Shown here piece by piece: positions 26,657 to 34,991 of a stretch of DNA of 56,609 nucleotides (position 1 is its first letter; every line of letters starts with the position of its first letter). This stretch comes from JANXSG01 sp038203935 (GTDB lineage Bacteria > Armatimonadota > Chthonomonadetes > Chthonomonadales > Chthonomonadaceae). The notes beneath the pieces were generated by a model. It saw only the letters and a program-made list of their open reading frames with translations. It did no database searches and was not told where the DNA came from. The stretch lies in NCBI GenBank assembly GCA_038203935.1, contig JBBRDM010000006.1, positions 1 through 56,609 on the forward strand, written 5' to 3'. A program made the position numbers and the translations under genes.

Positions 26657-27352
26657 TCACCAGTATTTCCAGGCATGAAATACAAGAACATAGATTCCCA
26701 AAGTGAGATTAGTCACGGCATGCGCCGTGATACAGGCGAACAGGCTCTTCGTTTTACGAAGAAGGAGCGCGTAGGCGGCAGCACAGAGGAAAGCAGCAAG
26801 CCATTCCGGATGAGAAAGCGAGAAAAGAGCGGCAACACCCCAGAATGCCCCGATAGAATATTCTCCAAGCTTTAACTGTTGAAAATCCGGATGCGTAATG
26901 TAACGCAGCAGAAAAGAACGCCAGAACAGCTCTTCCATAATCGGGACAATCAGCGCCAGGCCATAAAATCTCACCGCAATAAATAACAAACGGGTTGTTG
27001 AATTTGAAATAAATGAAAAAGGATCGATCTCAGCCCTGCTCCCGAGGTGGCGATAAGGAATATATTTATCAATCAGAATCCACTCTGCGAATACCCCTAA
27101 TCCAACCAGAAATCCCCAAAATGCTGCAGAAGAGTTAAAACGAAGTTCGTGGTTCCACGTCTTTCTGTAAAAGAGCAGCAGAATTGTGACCAGTAGTATC
27201 TTGAGGGAATATATCCAGATATAGCCAGTTTTTAAATACGGTTCCAGAGCGCCGGTAAAAAGAATGAACACAGCCATAGGCGCAGTGTATGCCAGCCAGG
27301 CAGATTTTTCTTTTGAGGGTGATTCCGATGCCTCTTCTGAATTAATAGTCAA
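26657..27352 (-). CDS. CPBP (CAAX-like) intramembrane protease of the PEP-CTERM-associated type
   Basis: 231 residues, about six membrane spans. The three CPBP motifs are present: EELFWR (Glu140, Glu141, Arg145), His181 in SLSHPEW and HAVTN (His211, Asn215). The compact size, the EELFWRSFLLRYI wording and the ending in an aromatic W-K-Y-W resemble TIGR03008, the CAAX-protease-related family found in genomes with exosortase/PEP-CTERM sorting (recall, not a search). This fits the two PEP-CTERM proteins at 42.7-44.3 kb, though no exosortase is in the window. It may process sorted proteins. The gene stands alone between convergent and same-strand neighbours. Confidence 0.8.
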   Translation of the reverse strand: MTINSEEASESPSKEKSAWLAYTAPMAVFILFTGALEPYLKTGYIWIYSLKILLVTILLLFYRKTWNHELRFNSSAAFWGFLVGLGVFAEWILIDKYIPYRHLGSRAEIDPFSFISNSTTRLLFIAVRFYGLALIVPIMEELFWRSFLLRYITHPDFQQLKLGEYSIGAFWGVAALFSLSHPEWLAAFLCAAAYALLLRKTKSLFACITAHAVTNLTLGIYVLVFHAWKYW

Positions 27353-27389
27353 TAGCAGTCTGCCTTTGGGTGAGATGAGAGGAACAAGT

Positions 27390-28730
27390 TCAAGCAGCCG
27401 TAGATTCCAGTTCCAGGAGATCGGAAAGGTCGAGTATTCTCGGTTTGCCCAACAGTCGGAGCGACGAGGTATTAATCACATCGTGCAGCAGTGATTTTGA
27501 GATCTCCAGGGTCTGCACATGGGCCGTGTTTCGGATATGAACCAGCCGAACATCTTCCGCATTTCCTCGGCCGCATGTCGCCATAGCTGTCCGAACACAG
27601 TCTTCTTTAGTGGGCATGACAAGAGGCAGTCTGCCGCGCAGAACACCGCCTTCACCACTCGTTCGCAGATTGATAAAAGTGGCGTTGAAATCCGTTTTTT
27701 CGATGAGTTCTCGGGTGGTGAGATCAGCAAGCCCCATCGCCACTGCATTTCCGTGTGTTTCGGGTGTCAGATCGAGTGCTGCGACAATACGAATGTTCGG
27801 GCCGCCCCAGGTCTCCTCAGCAATACTAGGCATAAACCCACGCCCAAGCACATGCGTATCCATGCAGGCGCCGCTGATATTTTTCCCGATTTCGTCAATA
27901 ATGAGCACATCAATCTCTTTAAACGGCAGTCTTGGCGACATTCCTCTCGCATGCAGCAAAAGCTGTTTTTCTTTTTCACCAGCAATATCTTGATTATGAA
28001 TACTATGGACTTCTGCAGTTCTGCCATACTCATTTTCGAGAAGTGCGACTCCCCCTAGAATTGGCAGCGATTGCGCAAGAAATCGTGCCACGCGCGGCAT
28101 TAGCTCACGCAAGCCATGAGCGCCGAAACGATGAATGCTGTCTGCTCCATGGCGTTTGCCCAGACCGATAGCGCACATTTTACCGATCCCGCTCTCGATA
28201 TCGCTGCGAAAGTCGGTGTGCGGCTTTATTCGGTTGATCAGTAGGATCGCATCGGCACTCTTTGCAATCTTATCACAGAAAACAGGATGGCCCTCAAATT
28301 CCCCACCCTGAGCGCCGGTCAGCTTCCCCACTTCCTCCACTTCCATGGTCGCCTTTACCGGTGCGCCAACAGCAGCTTCAGTAATTCCATATCCTGCAAG
28401 CAGTTCTATCTGGCCTTCGGCAGTCGCGCCTCCATGACTTCCCATCGCAGGAAATACGAAAGGCTTCATTCCGTGAGATATAAGCTCCTGCACTACGGTT
28501 TTTACAACTACCGGAAGATTATCCAGGCCTCGACTGCCAACACCCACCGCAATGCTGCTGCCTGTAGTCAATGGCCTTGATTTCAGCAGATCTTTAACGG
28601 ACGAGGATACCGCTGCTTCAATTTCAAAAGTGGTCAGCGATGGCGTGGTAAATAGCTGCTCCACCCGCCATACAAGAGGCATTTCAACATCGGGGTAGGT
28701 AAAAATATCATCTGGAATCTCAATTTTCAT
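27390..28730 (-). CDS. LarA-like (DUF2088) nickel-pincer-family racemase/epimerase
   Basis: 446 residues. The N-terminal DUF2088 part includes VGVGSRG (62-68) and GSHGG with His99; NRIKPHTDF (166-174) and SGIGKMCAIGLGK (180-192) correspond to the His/Lys region that in LarA holds the nickel pincer nucleotide and substrate. LarA relatives racemise or epimerise 2-hydroxy acids, including sugar acids. The start is one base after the dehydratase stop, with its Shine-Dalgarno (ACAGGA) inside the dehydratase end, so the two are co-expressed. A sugar-acid epimerase working with the dehydratase is the best inference. LarB/C/E cofactor genes are not here. Confidence 0.8.
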   Translation of the reverse strand: MKIEIPDDIFTYPDVEMPLVWRVEQLFTTPSLTTFEIEAAVSSSVKDLLKSRPLTTGSSIAVGVGSRGLDNLPVVVKTVVQELISHGMKPFVFPAMGSHGGATAEGQIELLAGYGITEAAVGAPVKATMEVEEVGKLTGAQGGEFEGHPVFCDKIAKSADAILLINRIKPHTDFRSDIESGIGKMCAIGLGKRHGADSIHRFGAHGLRELMPRVARFLAQSLPILGGVALLENEYGRTAEVHSIHNQDIAGEKEKQLLLHARGMSPRLPFKEIDVLIIDEIGKNISGACMDTHVLGRGFMPSIAEETWGGPNIRIVAALDLTPETHGNAVAMGLADLTTRELIEKTDFNATFINLRTSGEGGVLRGRLPLVMPTKEDCVRTAMATCGRGNAEDVRLVHIRNTAHVQTLEISKSLLHDVINTSSLRLLGKPRILDLSDLLELESTAA

Positions 28731-28731
28731 G

Positions 28732-30702
28732 TTAAAATCCTGTCGTTATTGGCATTGAATTCAGCCTGTTCAAGATCGCATCCACTTCATAGATACAGCC
28801 GCCCCAGGTTCCGCCCCCTGCCGACTGAAGAGCGGCCCAGAGCCGAGTATCGTCTGGCAAATCCGGATCTGGGGCAAGGTCGGAGCGCGGAGAGCGTGCA
28901 GCCAGTAGACGAGCTCCTTCCTCTGCGCCAAAATGATCCTCTCCAACTCCCACCAGATTGATGGTTCCTTCGAGTCGGATCCGATCTATTACTATTTCGA
29001 TGAGATCGCCATCCAGAACTTTGCCAATCGGCCCTCCTGCCAGCGCCTCCGGCCCGATGTGGCCAACACAGGCTCCAGTCGAGACTCCTGAAAACCTTGC
29101 ATCCGTTAGCACGGCGACCTGTTTTCCCCACGGCAGAAATTTGAGCGCGGAGGTGATCTGGTAGATTTCTTCCATCCCCGCTCCCATCGGCCCACGACAT
29201 ATCAACACGAGCACATCACCGGGATGAACGGCGGACACCTTAGAATCAGGATTTCCGGCAGCTTTGATCGCCGCTATGGCTGCTTTTTCCGTAGTGAATA
29301 CTCTCGCACTTCCCAGTTTCCTATAAACACCGTCCGCATCTACTACAGAACTGTCTATAGAAGTGCTTTTGATAACGGAGCCTTCCGGAGCAAGATTGCC
29401 GGCTGGAAAAGTTACCGTGCTCGTCATCCCACAGGATTTAGAACGGTTCGGACTGAGAATCACATCCTCTGGATCGACGCCGTCCGCATCGTGAAGCCTC
29501 TGACGCAGCTTCGATCTTCTCTCTGATTTCTCCCAATCTTCCAGAGATTCACCCAGCGTTTTTCCTGCGACAGTCAGGCAGTCCAGATGCAGCAGTCCCA
29601 ATTCGCGCAAATGGAGCATCACTTCCGGCACTCCGCCTGCCAGAAATAGCCGCACGGTGGGATGATCGGTCGGACCGTTCGGAAGCACATCTACAAGCCT
29701 GGGAGTCGCCTGATTGATTCGGTGCCAGTCTTCCACGGTCGGCCTTTTCAGACCGGCGCTGTAGGCAATAGCTGGGATATGGAGCAGCAGGTTGGTCGAA
29801 CCACCACAGGCGGCATGCACCGTCATCGCATTCAGAATGGATTCATCTGTTAGAATATCTTTCGTGTGAATTCCATGTTTCTCTAATTCGATCAGCGCCG
29901 AAGCAGATTGACGCGCCATTTCCAGCCAGATGGGCTGCCCGGATGGCGCCAGGGCGGAGTGCGGCAGCGAGAGGCCCAGCGCCTCACCCACCACCTGAGC
30001 AGTGGCCGCAGTGCCGAAAAACTGGCATCCGCCGCCGGGAGTCGCACAGGCACGGCAGCCCATCTCCGCCGCCTCTTTGAGACTGATCTGGTGGTTGGAA
30101 AACCGCGCTCCAATGCTCTGCACTTTGCCTGCATCTTCTCCATGCGCAGGAGGAAGAGTGACGCCTCCTGGCACCAGAATGGTGGGCAGATCGTGCATGG
30201 CAGCAAGCGCCATCATCATCGCGGGCAGCCCTTTATCGCAGGTAGCGACTCCAAGCACTCCGCGCCGAGTAGGAAGCGAGCGAATCAGCCTTCTAAAAAC
30301 CATGGCGGCATCGTTGCGGTAGGGAAGGCTGTCCATCATGCCGGTAGTGCCCTGCGACCTTCCGTCGCAAGGATCGGAGCACATTGCTGCAAAAGGAAGG
30401 CATCCGCGGGATTTGAACTCCTCCGCTGCAGCTTCCATGAGCAGGCCGACTTCCCAATGCCCCGTGTGGTAACCGAGTGCCAGCGGTGATCCATCCGGGC
30501 GTCGGATCCCGCCCTGCGTGCTCAGTATAAGAAACTCTTTACGGCCTAGTTCGCGCGGATTCCAGCCCATGCCGGCATCCTGAGAGAGGCCGAAGATATC
30601 TCCGCTTGGGCGGTCACGCAGCATCTCCTCGGTCAGAGGCAGTTCACCGGCCGGACCGAGGGCTTTTGTCGCGACCTGATAGATATCGACTGGCTTGCTC
30701 AT
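28732..30702 (-). CDS. YjhG/YagF-type aldonate dehydratase (IlvD/Edd superfamily)
   Basis: 656 residues, the length of the YjhG/YagF branch, which dehydrates D-xylonate to 2-keto-3-deoxy-D-xylonate. Cysteines for the Fe-S cluster are in MCSDPCDG (Cys108, Cys112), GVATCDKG (Cys155) and TPGGGCQFFGTA; the Mg/substrate regions MTVHAACGGSTNLLLH and LTDARFSGVSTGACVGHIGPEA are typical. Cytoplasmic. The start ATG overlaps the stop of the beta-helix gene by 4 nt, and LarA-like follows after one base: three genes read as a tight operon for pentose or deoxy-sugar acid breakdown. Exact substrate is not proven by sequence. Confidence 0.9.
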   Translation of the reverse strand: MSKPVDIYQVATKALGPAGELPLTEEMLRDRPSGDIFGLSQDAGMGWNPRELGRKEFLILSTQGGIRRPDGSPLALGYHTGHWEVGLLMEAAAEEFKSRGCLPFAAMCSDPCDGRSQGTTGMMDSLPYRNDAAMVFRRLIRSLPTRRGVLGVATCDKGLPAMMMALAAMHDLPTILVPGGVTLPPAHGEDAGKVQSIGARFSNHQISLKEAAEMGCRACATPGGGCQFFGTAATAQVVGEALGLSLPHSALAPSGQPIWLEMARQSASALIELEKHGIHTKDILTDESILNAMTVHAACGGSTNLLLHIPAIAYSAGLKRPTVEDWHRINQATPRLVDVLPNGPTDHPTVRLFLAGGVPEVMLHLRELGLLHLDCLTVAGKTLGESLEDWEKSERRSKLRQRLHDADGVDPEDVILSPNRSKSCGMTSTVTFPAGNLAPEGSVIKSTSIDSSVVDADGVYRKLGSARVFTTEKAAIAAIKAAGNPDSKVSAVHPGDVLVLICRGPMGAGMEEIYQITSALKFLPWGKQVAVLTDARFSGVSTGACVGHIGPEALAGGPIGKVLDGDLIEIVIDRIRLEGTINLVGVGEDHFGAEEGARLLAARSPRSDLAPDPDLPDDTRLWAALQSAGGGTWGGCIYEVDAILNRLNSMPITTGF

Positions 30703-32708
30703 AAGTGGTAGTCTTTCTTCTGCAGTCCTATCTTCTCAATTGGTATGCGCTTAAAGCCGGTTTTCCATACGCTGGCATCCGGACGGATGTGAAAATCTGC
30801 CTTCCCGAAATCTAAAAAGAGTTTATTGCCATCGCTTTCCGGAAGCACCGAATTATCTTTAATCTCTACTATCTTATCATCGAGATGGTCGTACATGTCC
30901 ATCCATCTGCCGCCGACTGCAATATTTCGCAGAATGCGATTTCCTTTCGCCTGTGCAGGGTCGTCTTCCATTACCCTGGCCAATATGGGATAGCGCCTGC
31001 TGTACGGCGGCTGAGTGTAGTTTACCGCTTTGAGGCCGTCCATTATGGAAGGATCTTTGCCGTTGAACCAGAATGATGCCCAACCTTTGCCGCGCGCATC
31101 CACATGCACTGCCGGCAGATTACCAATGAAGATGTTATTTTCTACAATATTATCTCGCCCGCCACCGATCATCACCCCGCGCCCGCCTTTGTAAAAGATA
31201 TTTCCATAAATGGTAGTTCCGCAGAGGCAGTCGTCAAGATAGACTGCGTTCACATCCATGTGCCTGCCGATATGGTGGAAATAGTTGAAACGCACGACAT
31301 TGCCTCGCTGCGTAAAATCTCTCCCCATGTAGTAGGCTCCGGAATCGCTGGTTTCCAGGCAGACATCGTGAATCTCATTGTACTCCACCAGATGATCGTT
31401 GCCGCCGCCCTGAATAGCGCAGTGCGGCGCATTATCAATGAGGCAGTGGGAAATAGTGTTGCCGACTCCATTCAGAGCAACTCCAGGATTATAAGTTCGT
31501 GCCCATCGGCTGAAGTGATGGATATGGCAGTTCCGCACAGAGTTTTTACCGGCGATAAGGGATTTTCGGTCACCGCCATTCAGTGATATTCCGGAATCAC
31601 CAGTCAATGAAATCTCCGAGCCGGAGATCCCATTTTCACTTCCGGTAATGACCGCTCCGGTATTCCCCATATTCTCGATTCTGCAGTCCGTGATGAGATT
31701 CTTCTCCCCGCCAAGCACCTGCACTCCGTCCCCTCGGCCATAAGCAAAATTGATTCCCTGAAATGTCACGTGGGAGGTGTTATCCAGAACTATGAGCGGT
31801 TTATCCAGGAGCGAAACGTAGGTTCGGTGACTGGCGTCGATGGGATCCGGCGGCCAGAAATAGAGGATCCCTGACTTGCGGTCGAGGTAGTATTCGCCCG
31901 GTTGATCCAGCTCTTCCAGGAGGTTCAGCGCGTACCAGCGTTTTCCAGCGGTGTAGCCGTACATTCCATGCGGAGGCGTGGTATATATCTCATGTGAGGA
32001 AGCATCGATCCTGGCGACATGCTCATAAGTATCGGCCCAGTCCCAGGTCCAATACCCATGAATCCAGATATCGTCTGCATTAGCCCATCGCGAAGGGCGA
32101 TCGCCTGAATAGGAGAACTTCCCACCGTTCAGCCCGGCAGGTACTGCTGCAATCTTTTCCCATTCGTCCCCATTGGGCCAGCGAGCAAGTGTCATCGGGT
32201 GATTATCGAAGAAGAGTTCCAGATGCGAGGGATGTGCGGGCTGACCGAAACCACGCCTCGTTAGTGAACCAAAATCGGTAATCCCTGCTGCCTTGAGGTC
32301 TGCCTGGAGAACATGCCCTCTCGCCGACTCATCCAGGAGATTTAAAACAGCAGTCTCTGTAACCGGCTTCCAGCCCCGCACTTCCCGGCCGCCGATAAGT
32401 GTTACTCTTTCAGTTTTATAGTTTTTGTATACTATGGGAGCTAGTGAGGTACCGGCATCCTGTGTATTCAGCACGAACGATTTCGAAAGCGGATACTCAC
32501 CCTGCCGTAGATATATAGTTATCCCTTCCTGCTGGCCCTCATTTTTCTGTTCGCGGACTCTCACTCTGGCGGCTTCCAGAGACCGAAGAGGCAGTGCATT
32601 CGTACCCGGATTCTGGTCATTCCCATTGGGAGCAACAAATATTTCCGATGCTGTCGCAAAACGGCAGGCGAGAGTCAGAATGCAAATTAGAAGTATTGGG
32701 GTGCGCAA
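30699..32708 (-). CDS. Secreted right-handed beta-helix protein, GH141-like
   Basis: 669 residues from TTG 32708 (AAGGA upstream). A signal peptide ends near TAS/EIF (about residue 20). The mature start EIFVAPNGNDQNPGT with SLEAARVRVRE is the usual opening of carbohydrate-active parallel beta-helices. LELFFDNHPMTLARWPNGDEW resembles GH141 (alpha-L-fucosidase/xylanase). Regular helix coils with NxIxxCxI and NNIF motifs run from about 320 to 560, including an Asp-rich DMxxVYLDDCLCGTTIYGN turn. It would release a sugar outside the cytoplasm whose acid is handled by the downstream dehydratase (inference). Family number is tentative. Confidence 0.75.
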   Translation of the reverse strand: MRTPILLICILTLACRFATASEIFVAPNGNDQNPGTNALPLRSLEAARVRVREQKNEGQQEGITIYLRQGEYPLSKSFVLNTQDAGTSLAPIVYKNYKTERVTLIGGREVRGWKPVTETAVLNLLDESARGHVLQADLKAAGITDFGSLTRRGFGQPAHPSHLELFFDNHPMTLARWPNGDEWEKIAAVPAGLNGGKFSYSGDRPSRWANADDIWIHGYWTWDWADTYEHVARIDASSHEIYTTPPHGMYGYTAGKRWYALNLLEELDQPGEYYLDRKSGILYFWPPDPIDASHRTYVSLLDKPLIVLDNTSHVTFQGINFAYGRGDGVQVLGGEKNLITDCRIENMGNTGAVITGSENGISGSEISLTGDSGISLNGGDRKSLIAGKNSVRNCHIHHFSRWARTYNPGVALNGVGNTISHCLIDNAPHCAIQGGGNDHLVEYNEIHDVCLETSDSGAYYMGRDFTQRGNVVRFNYFHHIGRHMDVNAVYLDDCLCGTTIYGNIFYKGGRGVMIGGGRDNIVENNIFIGNLPAVHVDARGKGWASFWFNGKDPSIMDGLKAVNYTQPPYSRRYPILARVMEDDPAQAKGNRILRNIAVGGRWMDMYDHLDDKIVEIKDNSVLPESDGNKLFLDFGKADFHIRPDASVWKTGFKRIPIEKIGLQKKDYHL

Positions 32709-32805
32709 GAGTAAAATCCTTGGATTTGATTGAGTTATAGGAGATTCTGCAACTTGGGAGTTACATCCTGCTTTATTTGATTTGGTGTACCCTCAACCCC
32801 AACTA

Positions 32806-32972
32806 CAATTGCCCTCATCCCCCTGCCCCCCTTCTCCCAAAAACAGGAGAAGGGGGAAATTAACCTCACCCCAAACCTCTCCCATATGCTCGTATCTCGC
32901 GGGAGAGGGAGCAGATGCACCTCGCCCCAACCCTCTCCCAGATGCTCGTACCTCGCGGGAGAAGGGAGCAAT
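32806..32972 (-). repeat. Compound intergenic hairpin repeat, inverted copy
   Basis: Contains CCCCCTTCTCC/GGAGAAGGGGG (32827-32837, 32846-32856) and two tandem units of about 50 bp (from 32865 and 32921), each with a CCTCTCCC/GGGAGAGG-type stem (32876-32883 with 32901-32908; 32931-32939 with 32957-32966) and the shared ATGCTCGTAYCTCGCGGGAGA core. On the minus strand the order matches parts of the copies at 22.8 and 51.4 kb. Confidence 0.7.
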
Positions 32973-33070
32973 TACAATCGTTTAACCGTTATGGTTCAAT
33001 ATATCGAATCTGTTACTGCTGTTTTAGTAAATGAAGCAGAGCAAACGAGGAAAGATTAACGATCATGCTT

Positions 33071-33108
33071 CCCTCTCCCTCCGAGGCACGAGGGAATCAG
33101 GGAGAGGG
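33071..33108 (+). repeat. Short hairpin repeat before the ATPase gene 3' end
   Basis: CCCTCTCCCT (33071-33080) pairs perfectly with AGGGAGAGGG (33099-33108). Same base vocabulary as the neighbouring compound repeat. It lies 21 bp past the stop of the minus-strand ATPase, where it could end transcription. Confidence 0.5.
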
Positions 33109-33128
33109 ACCGAGGGTGAGGGTACCGT

Positions 33129-33896
33129 CTATTCACTTGAGAGTAGATACTGCAGATACATCTCCCTGTTGGCGAGAAAATCACTCGTGATTTTGAAGTG
33201 CTCGGTCTCCTCATACTCGATAGTTGTGATTCCTTTGGAGGTGAGATTGTAGATTATCGAATCGGGATAGGCCATTAAGATGGGCGAGTGGGTAGCTATC
33301 AAAAACTGAGAATGCAGAGAGGTCACATGATCATGAATGAGCCGGAGAAATGAAAGTTGTCGCGTGGGTGAGAGCGCCGATTCGGGTTCATCCAGGATGT
33401 AAAATCCATTGCCTCGAAATCGATGTTTCGCCAGCGCGAGAAACGATTCTCCATGGGACTGGGCATGAAGCGATTTACCGCCATAAGAGCCGGTTACTCC
33501 AACTTCATCAATATTACTGGCCACGTTATACAGGCTTTCAGCCCGCATGAAAAATCCATCGGTTTCACGGCGAACGCCACGGCCGATCTGGATCGCTTCA
33601 TGAAGATTAGAGTCGGTTCTTCGAGTAGCAAAGTTGAAGTTTGTACTGCCGCCTTCCGCATTGAAACCAGCCGCGACGGCAATTGCTTCAATCAGCGTCG
33701 ATTTACCGCTTCCGTTTTCTCCCACGAAATAGGTGACTTTCGGGTGCAGCTTAAGAAGATTGAGTTCACGAATTGCAGGAATGGAGTAGGGATAGACTCG
33801 AAAACTATCCACTCTGTTGCGCGCAAGCGCGATGCTCCGAATAAAACCGCCTTCATCAATAGCATGTTTTTTACTTTTAGATCGCATGGTTTTCAT
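33129..33896 (-). CDS. AAA/ABC-type ATPase (COG3910-like)
   Basis: 255 residues. Walker A GENGSGKST near 59-67, an ABC-like signature SHGES near 148, Walker B FYILDEPESALS near 164-175 and an H-loop THSPILMAYP near 201. No membrane segment and no fused nuclease domain. Proteins of this type (predicted ATPases related to RecF/SMC heads and AbiEii-adjacent AAA proteins) are common, of unknown role, sometimes in defence pairs. Here no partner gene is apparent, so a stand-alone housekeeping or orphan function is equally likely. Start could also be Met4 (33887). Confidence 0.85.
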   Translation of the reverse strand: MKTMRSKSKKHAIDEGGFIRSIALARNRVDSFRVYPYSIPAIRELNLLKLHPKVTYFVGENGSGKSTLIEAIAVAAGFNAEGGSTNFNFATRRTDSNLHEAIQIGRGVRRETDGFFMRAESLYNVASNIDEVGVTGSYGGKSLHAQSHGESFLALAKHRFRGNGFYILDEPESALSPTRQLSFLRLIHDHVTSLHSQFLIATHSPILMAYPDSIIYNLTSKGITTIEYEETEHFKITSDFLANREMYLQYLLSSE

Positions 33897-33981
33897 TGCA
33901 GCTTCGTACTAACTCGCGAATTTATGAGCATTTATGTATAATTTATCTCTATGAGCTATCGATGCACAAACTAAACTTCGA

Positions 33982-34509
33982 TTACTCTTTCGCGCCGGCT
34001 TTTTTGAGGAGGTCTATGATTGGCTTTGCCCGCAGATCTTGTCCTGAGCGATTGACAACTTTTCCGCTATCCAGCATAAGCTTTTCCCAGATTTTCATTA
34101 ACTGATTATTTCGGTTAATAAGGCATGTAAGCGCTGTTTGTCAGGCCGTATTTTTCAAGTGCACCTTTGTGCCTTTAGTTAACAGAAGGCGAACTGCTTC
34201 AATTTTGTAATCATAGGCAGCTTGCGTAAGCACCGTCGATGGAAACTCATATCCAGCATGTTTTTCGTGCAAATTATCTGTCAAAACGTCCCACAATGGT
34301 CGGTTGTCCTGTGGAACTTCCAGGACATTTGGGTTTGCTCCGCGTTTGAAAAGACTCAATACAATCTCCGGTCTGTATTCTGCGAGAGCAGCTATCAGTT
34401 CATGATCCAGCCGCGTCTGCCTTATCCAACGACGCGTCAACCCTATTGTAAGACCGATGATGGCAAGCAGTACGAAAATAGTGGTTGAATAGCCGCGTCT
34501 GCGTTTCAT
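33982..34509 (-). pseudogene. Membrane-anchored ankyrin-repeat protein interrupted by in-frame TGA
   Basis: Reading from ATG 34509: a basic start MKRRRGYS, one membrane helix (about residues 9-24), then ankyrin repeats (PEIVLSLFKRGANPNV; IEAVRLLLTKGTKVHLKNTA). TGA at 34143-34141 stops the frame. Beyond it the same frame stays open for 52 more codons and continues the ankyrin pattern: QTALTCLINRNNQLMKIWEK, then LMLDSGKVVNRSGQD and IIDLLKKAGAKE, ending TAA at 33984-33982. The natural residue at the TGA is Gly (NTA-G-QTALTCL), one base change from GGA. TGA is a normal stop elsewhere here, so this is a nonsense mutation or a base error rather than a code change. It starts 5 nt after the YkgJ-like stop. 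Confidence 0.75.
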
Positions 34510-34513
34510 AATA

Positions 34514-34954
34514 CTATGCCCTGGATGATTTGAATTGGCGTTCAAGGATAGCATGCTTCTCTTCGAGATCGCGAGACAGGCGTTTTATACGAGTCAGAGT
34601 GCGCCGGTCGAGTTTCTGGTACATATATTTACAGATAAAAGTGGTGCATCCGAGCGGGTGCAGGTCGGATGGGAAAGTGCAACCTTTTTCGCCAAGATAT
34701 TCACATGGAAGAGAAATCCTTTCATCCTCGTCTTCTTGATTAGATGGTGGGCTGGCTGAATGAATCGGCGAAAGAGGAATGATGGTTCCCTTCCATCCGA
34801 TACTTCGAGCTAATACGATATCGACTGGCTGAATTCTGGCAGGCTGGCGGCAGCACGGAGTAGGACATTCGGAGCAGTTCGAACGCGTGAAAGAGTCGAA
34901 TACATGGCGAATTTCACGTTGTGTGCGACGATAGGATTCGAGCGGATTATGCAT
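34514..34954 (-). CDS. YkgJ-like Cys-cluster (zinc/iron-chelating) protein
   Basis: 146 residues. Eight cysteines fall in the family pattern: Cys27, Cys30, Cys34 and Cys35 in NCSECPTPCC, then Cys84 (LPCEYLG), Cys92 (KGCTFP), Cys103 (LGCTTF) and Cys108 (ICKYMY). The CxxCxxxCC start with a later CxF/YxxxxC block is what defines the YkgJ/Fe-S-like chelating family. Cytoplasmic. The C-terminus is a charged helix. It is followed at once by the ankyrin gene. Exact role unknown; metal delivery or a bound Zn/Fe structural domain are the usual suggestions. Confidence 0.8.
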   Translation of the reverse strand: MHNPLESYRRTQREIRHVFDSFTRSNCSECPTPCCRQPARIQPVDIVLARSIGWKGTIIPLSPIHSASPPSNQEDEDERISLPCEYLGEKGCTFPSDLHPLGCTTFICKYMYQKLDRRTLTRIKRLSRDLEEKHAILERQFKSSRA

Positions 34955-34991
34955 AATTGAATGCCTTGATATACGAAGTGTTGTCCCTGCC

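Noticed and set aside
27519..28058. 179-codon plus-strand ORF opposite the LarA-like gene
   Set aside because: It is antisense to a well-supported enzyme, has no ribosome site and no family features; a shadow frame.
29908..30489. 193-codon plus-strand ORF opposite the YjhG-type dehydratase
   Set aside because: Arg/Ser/His-rich translation with no structure; antisense to a clear family member.
31104..31586. 160-codon plus-strand ORF opposite the beta-helix gene
   Set aside because: Shadow of the regular beta-helix coils; no ribosome site.
32865..32970. CRISPR-like repeat array
   Set aside because: Only two units of about 50 bp, internally palindromic, with no spacer structure and no cas genes.
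33896..34105. 69-codon plus-strand ORF
   Set aside because: It is antisense to the read-through ankyrin segment, which explains the coding signal on the other strand.
34141..34143. TGA read as glycine (alternative genetic code)
   Set aside because: TGA ends many other genes here, including ATGA overlaps at 570, 18387 and the rsmI-tgt-rmt unit, so the standard code applies.
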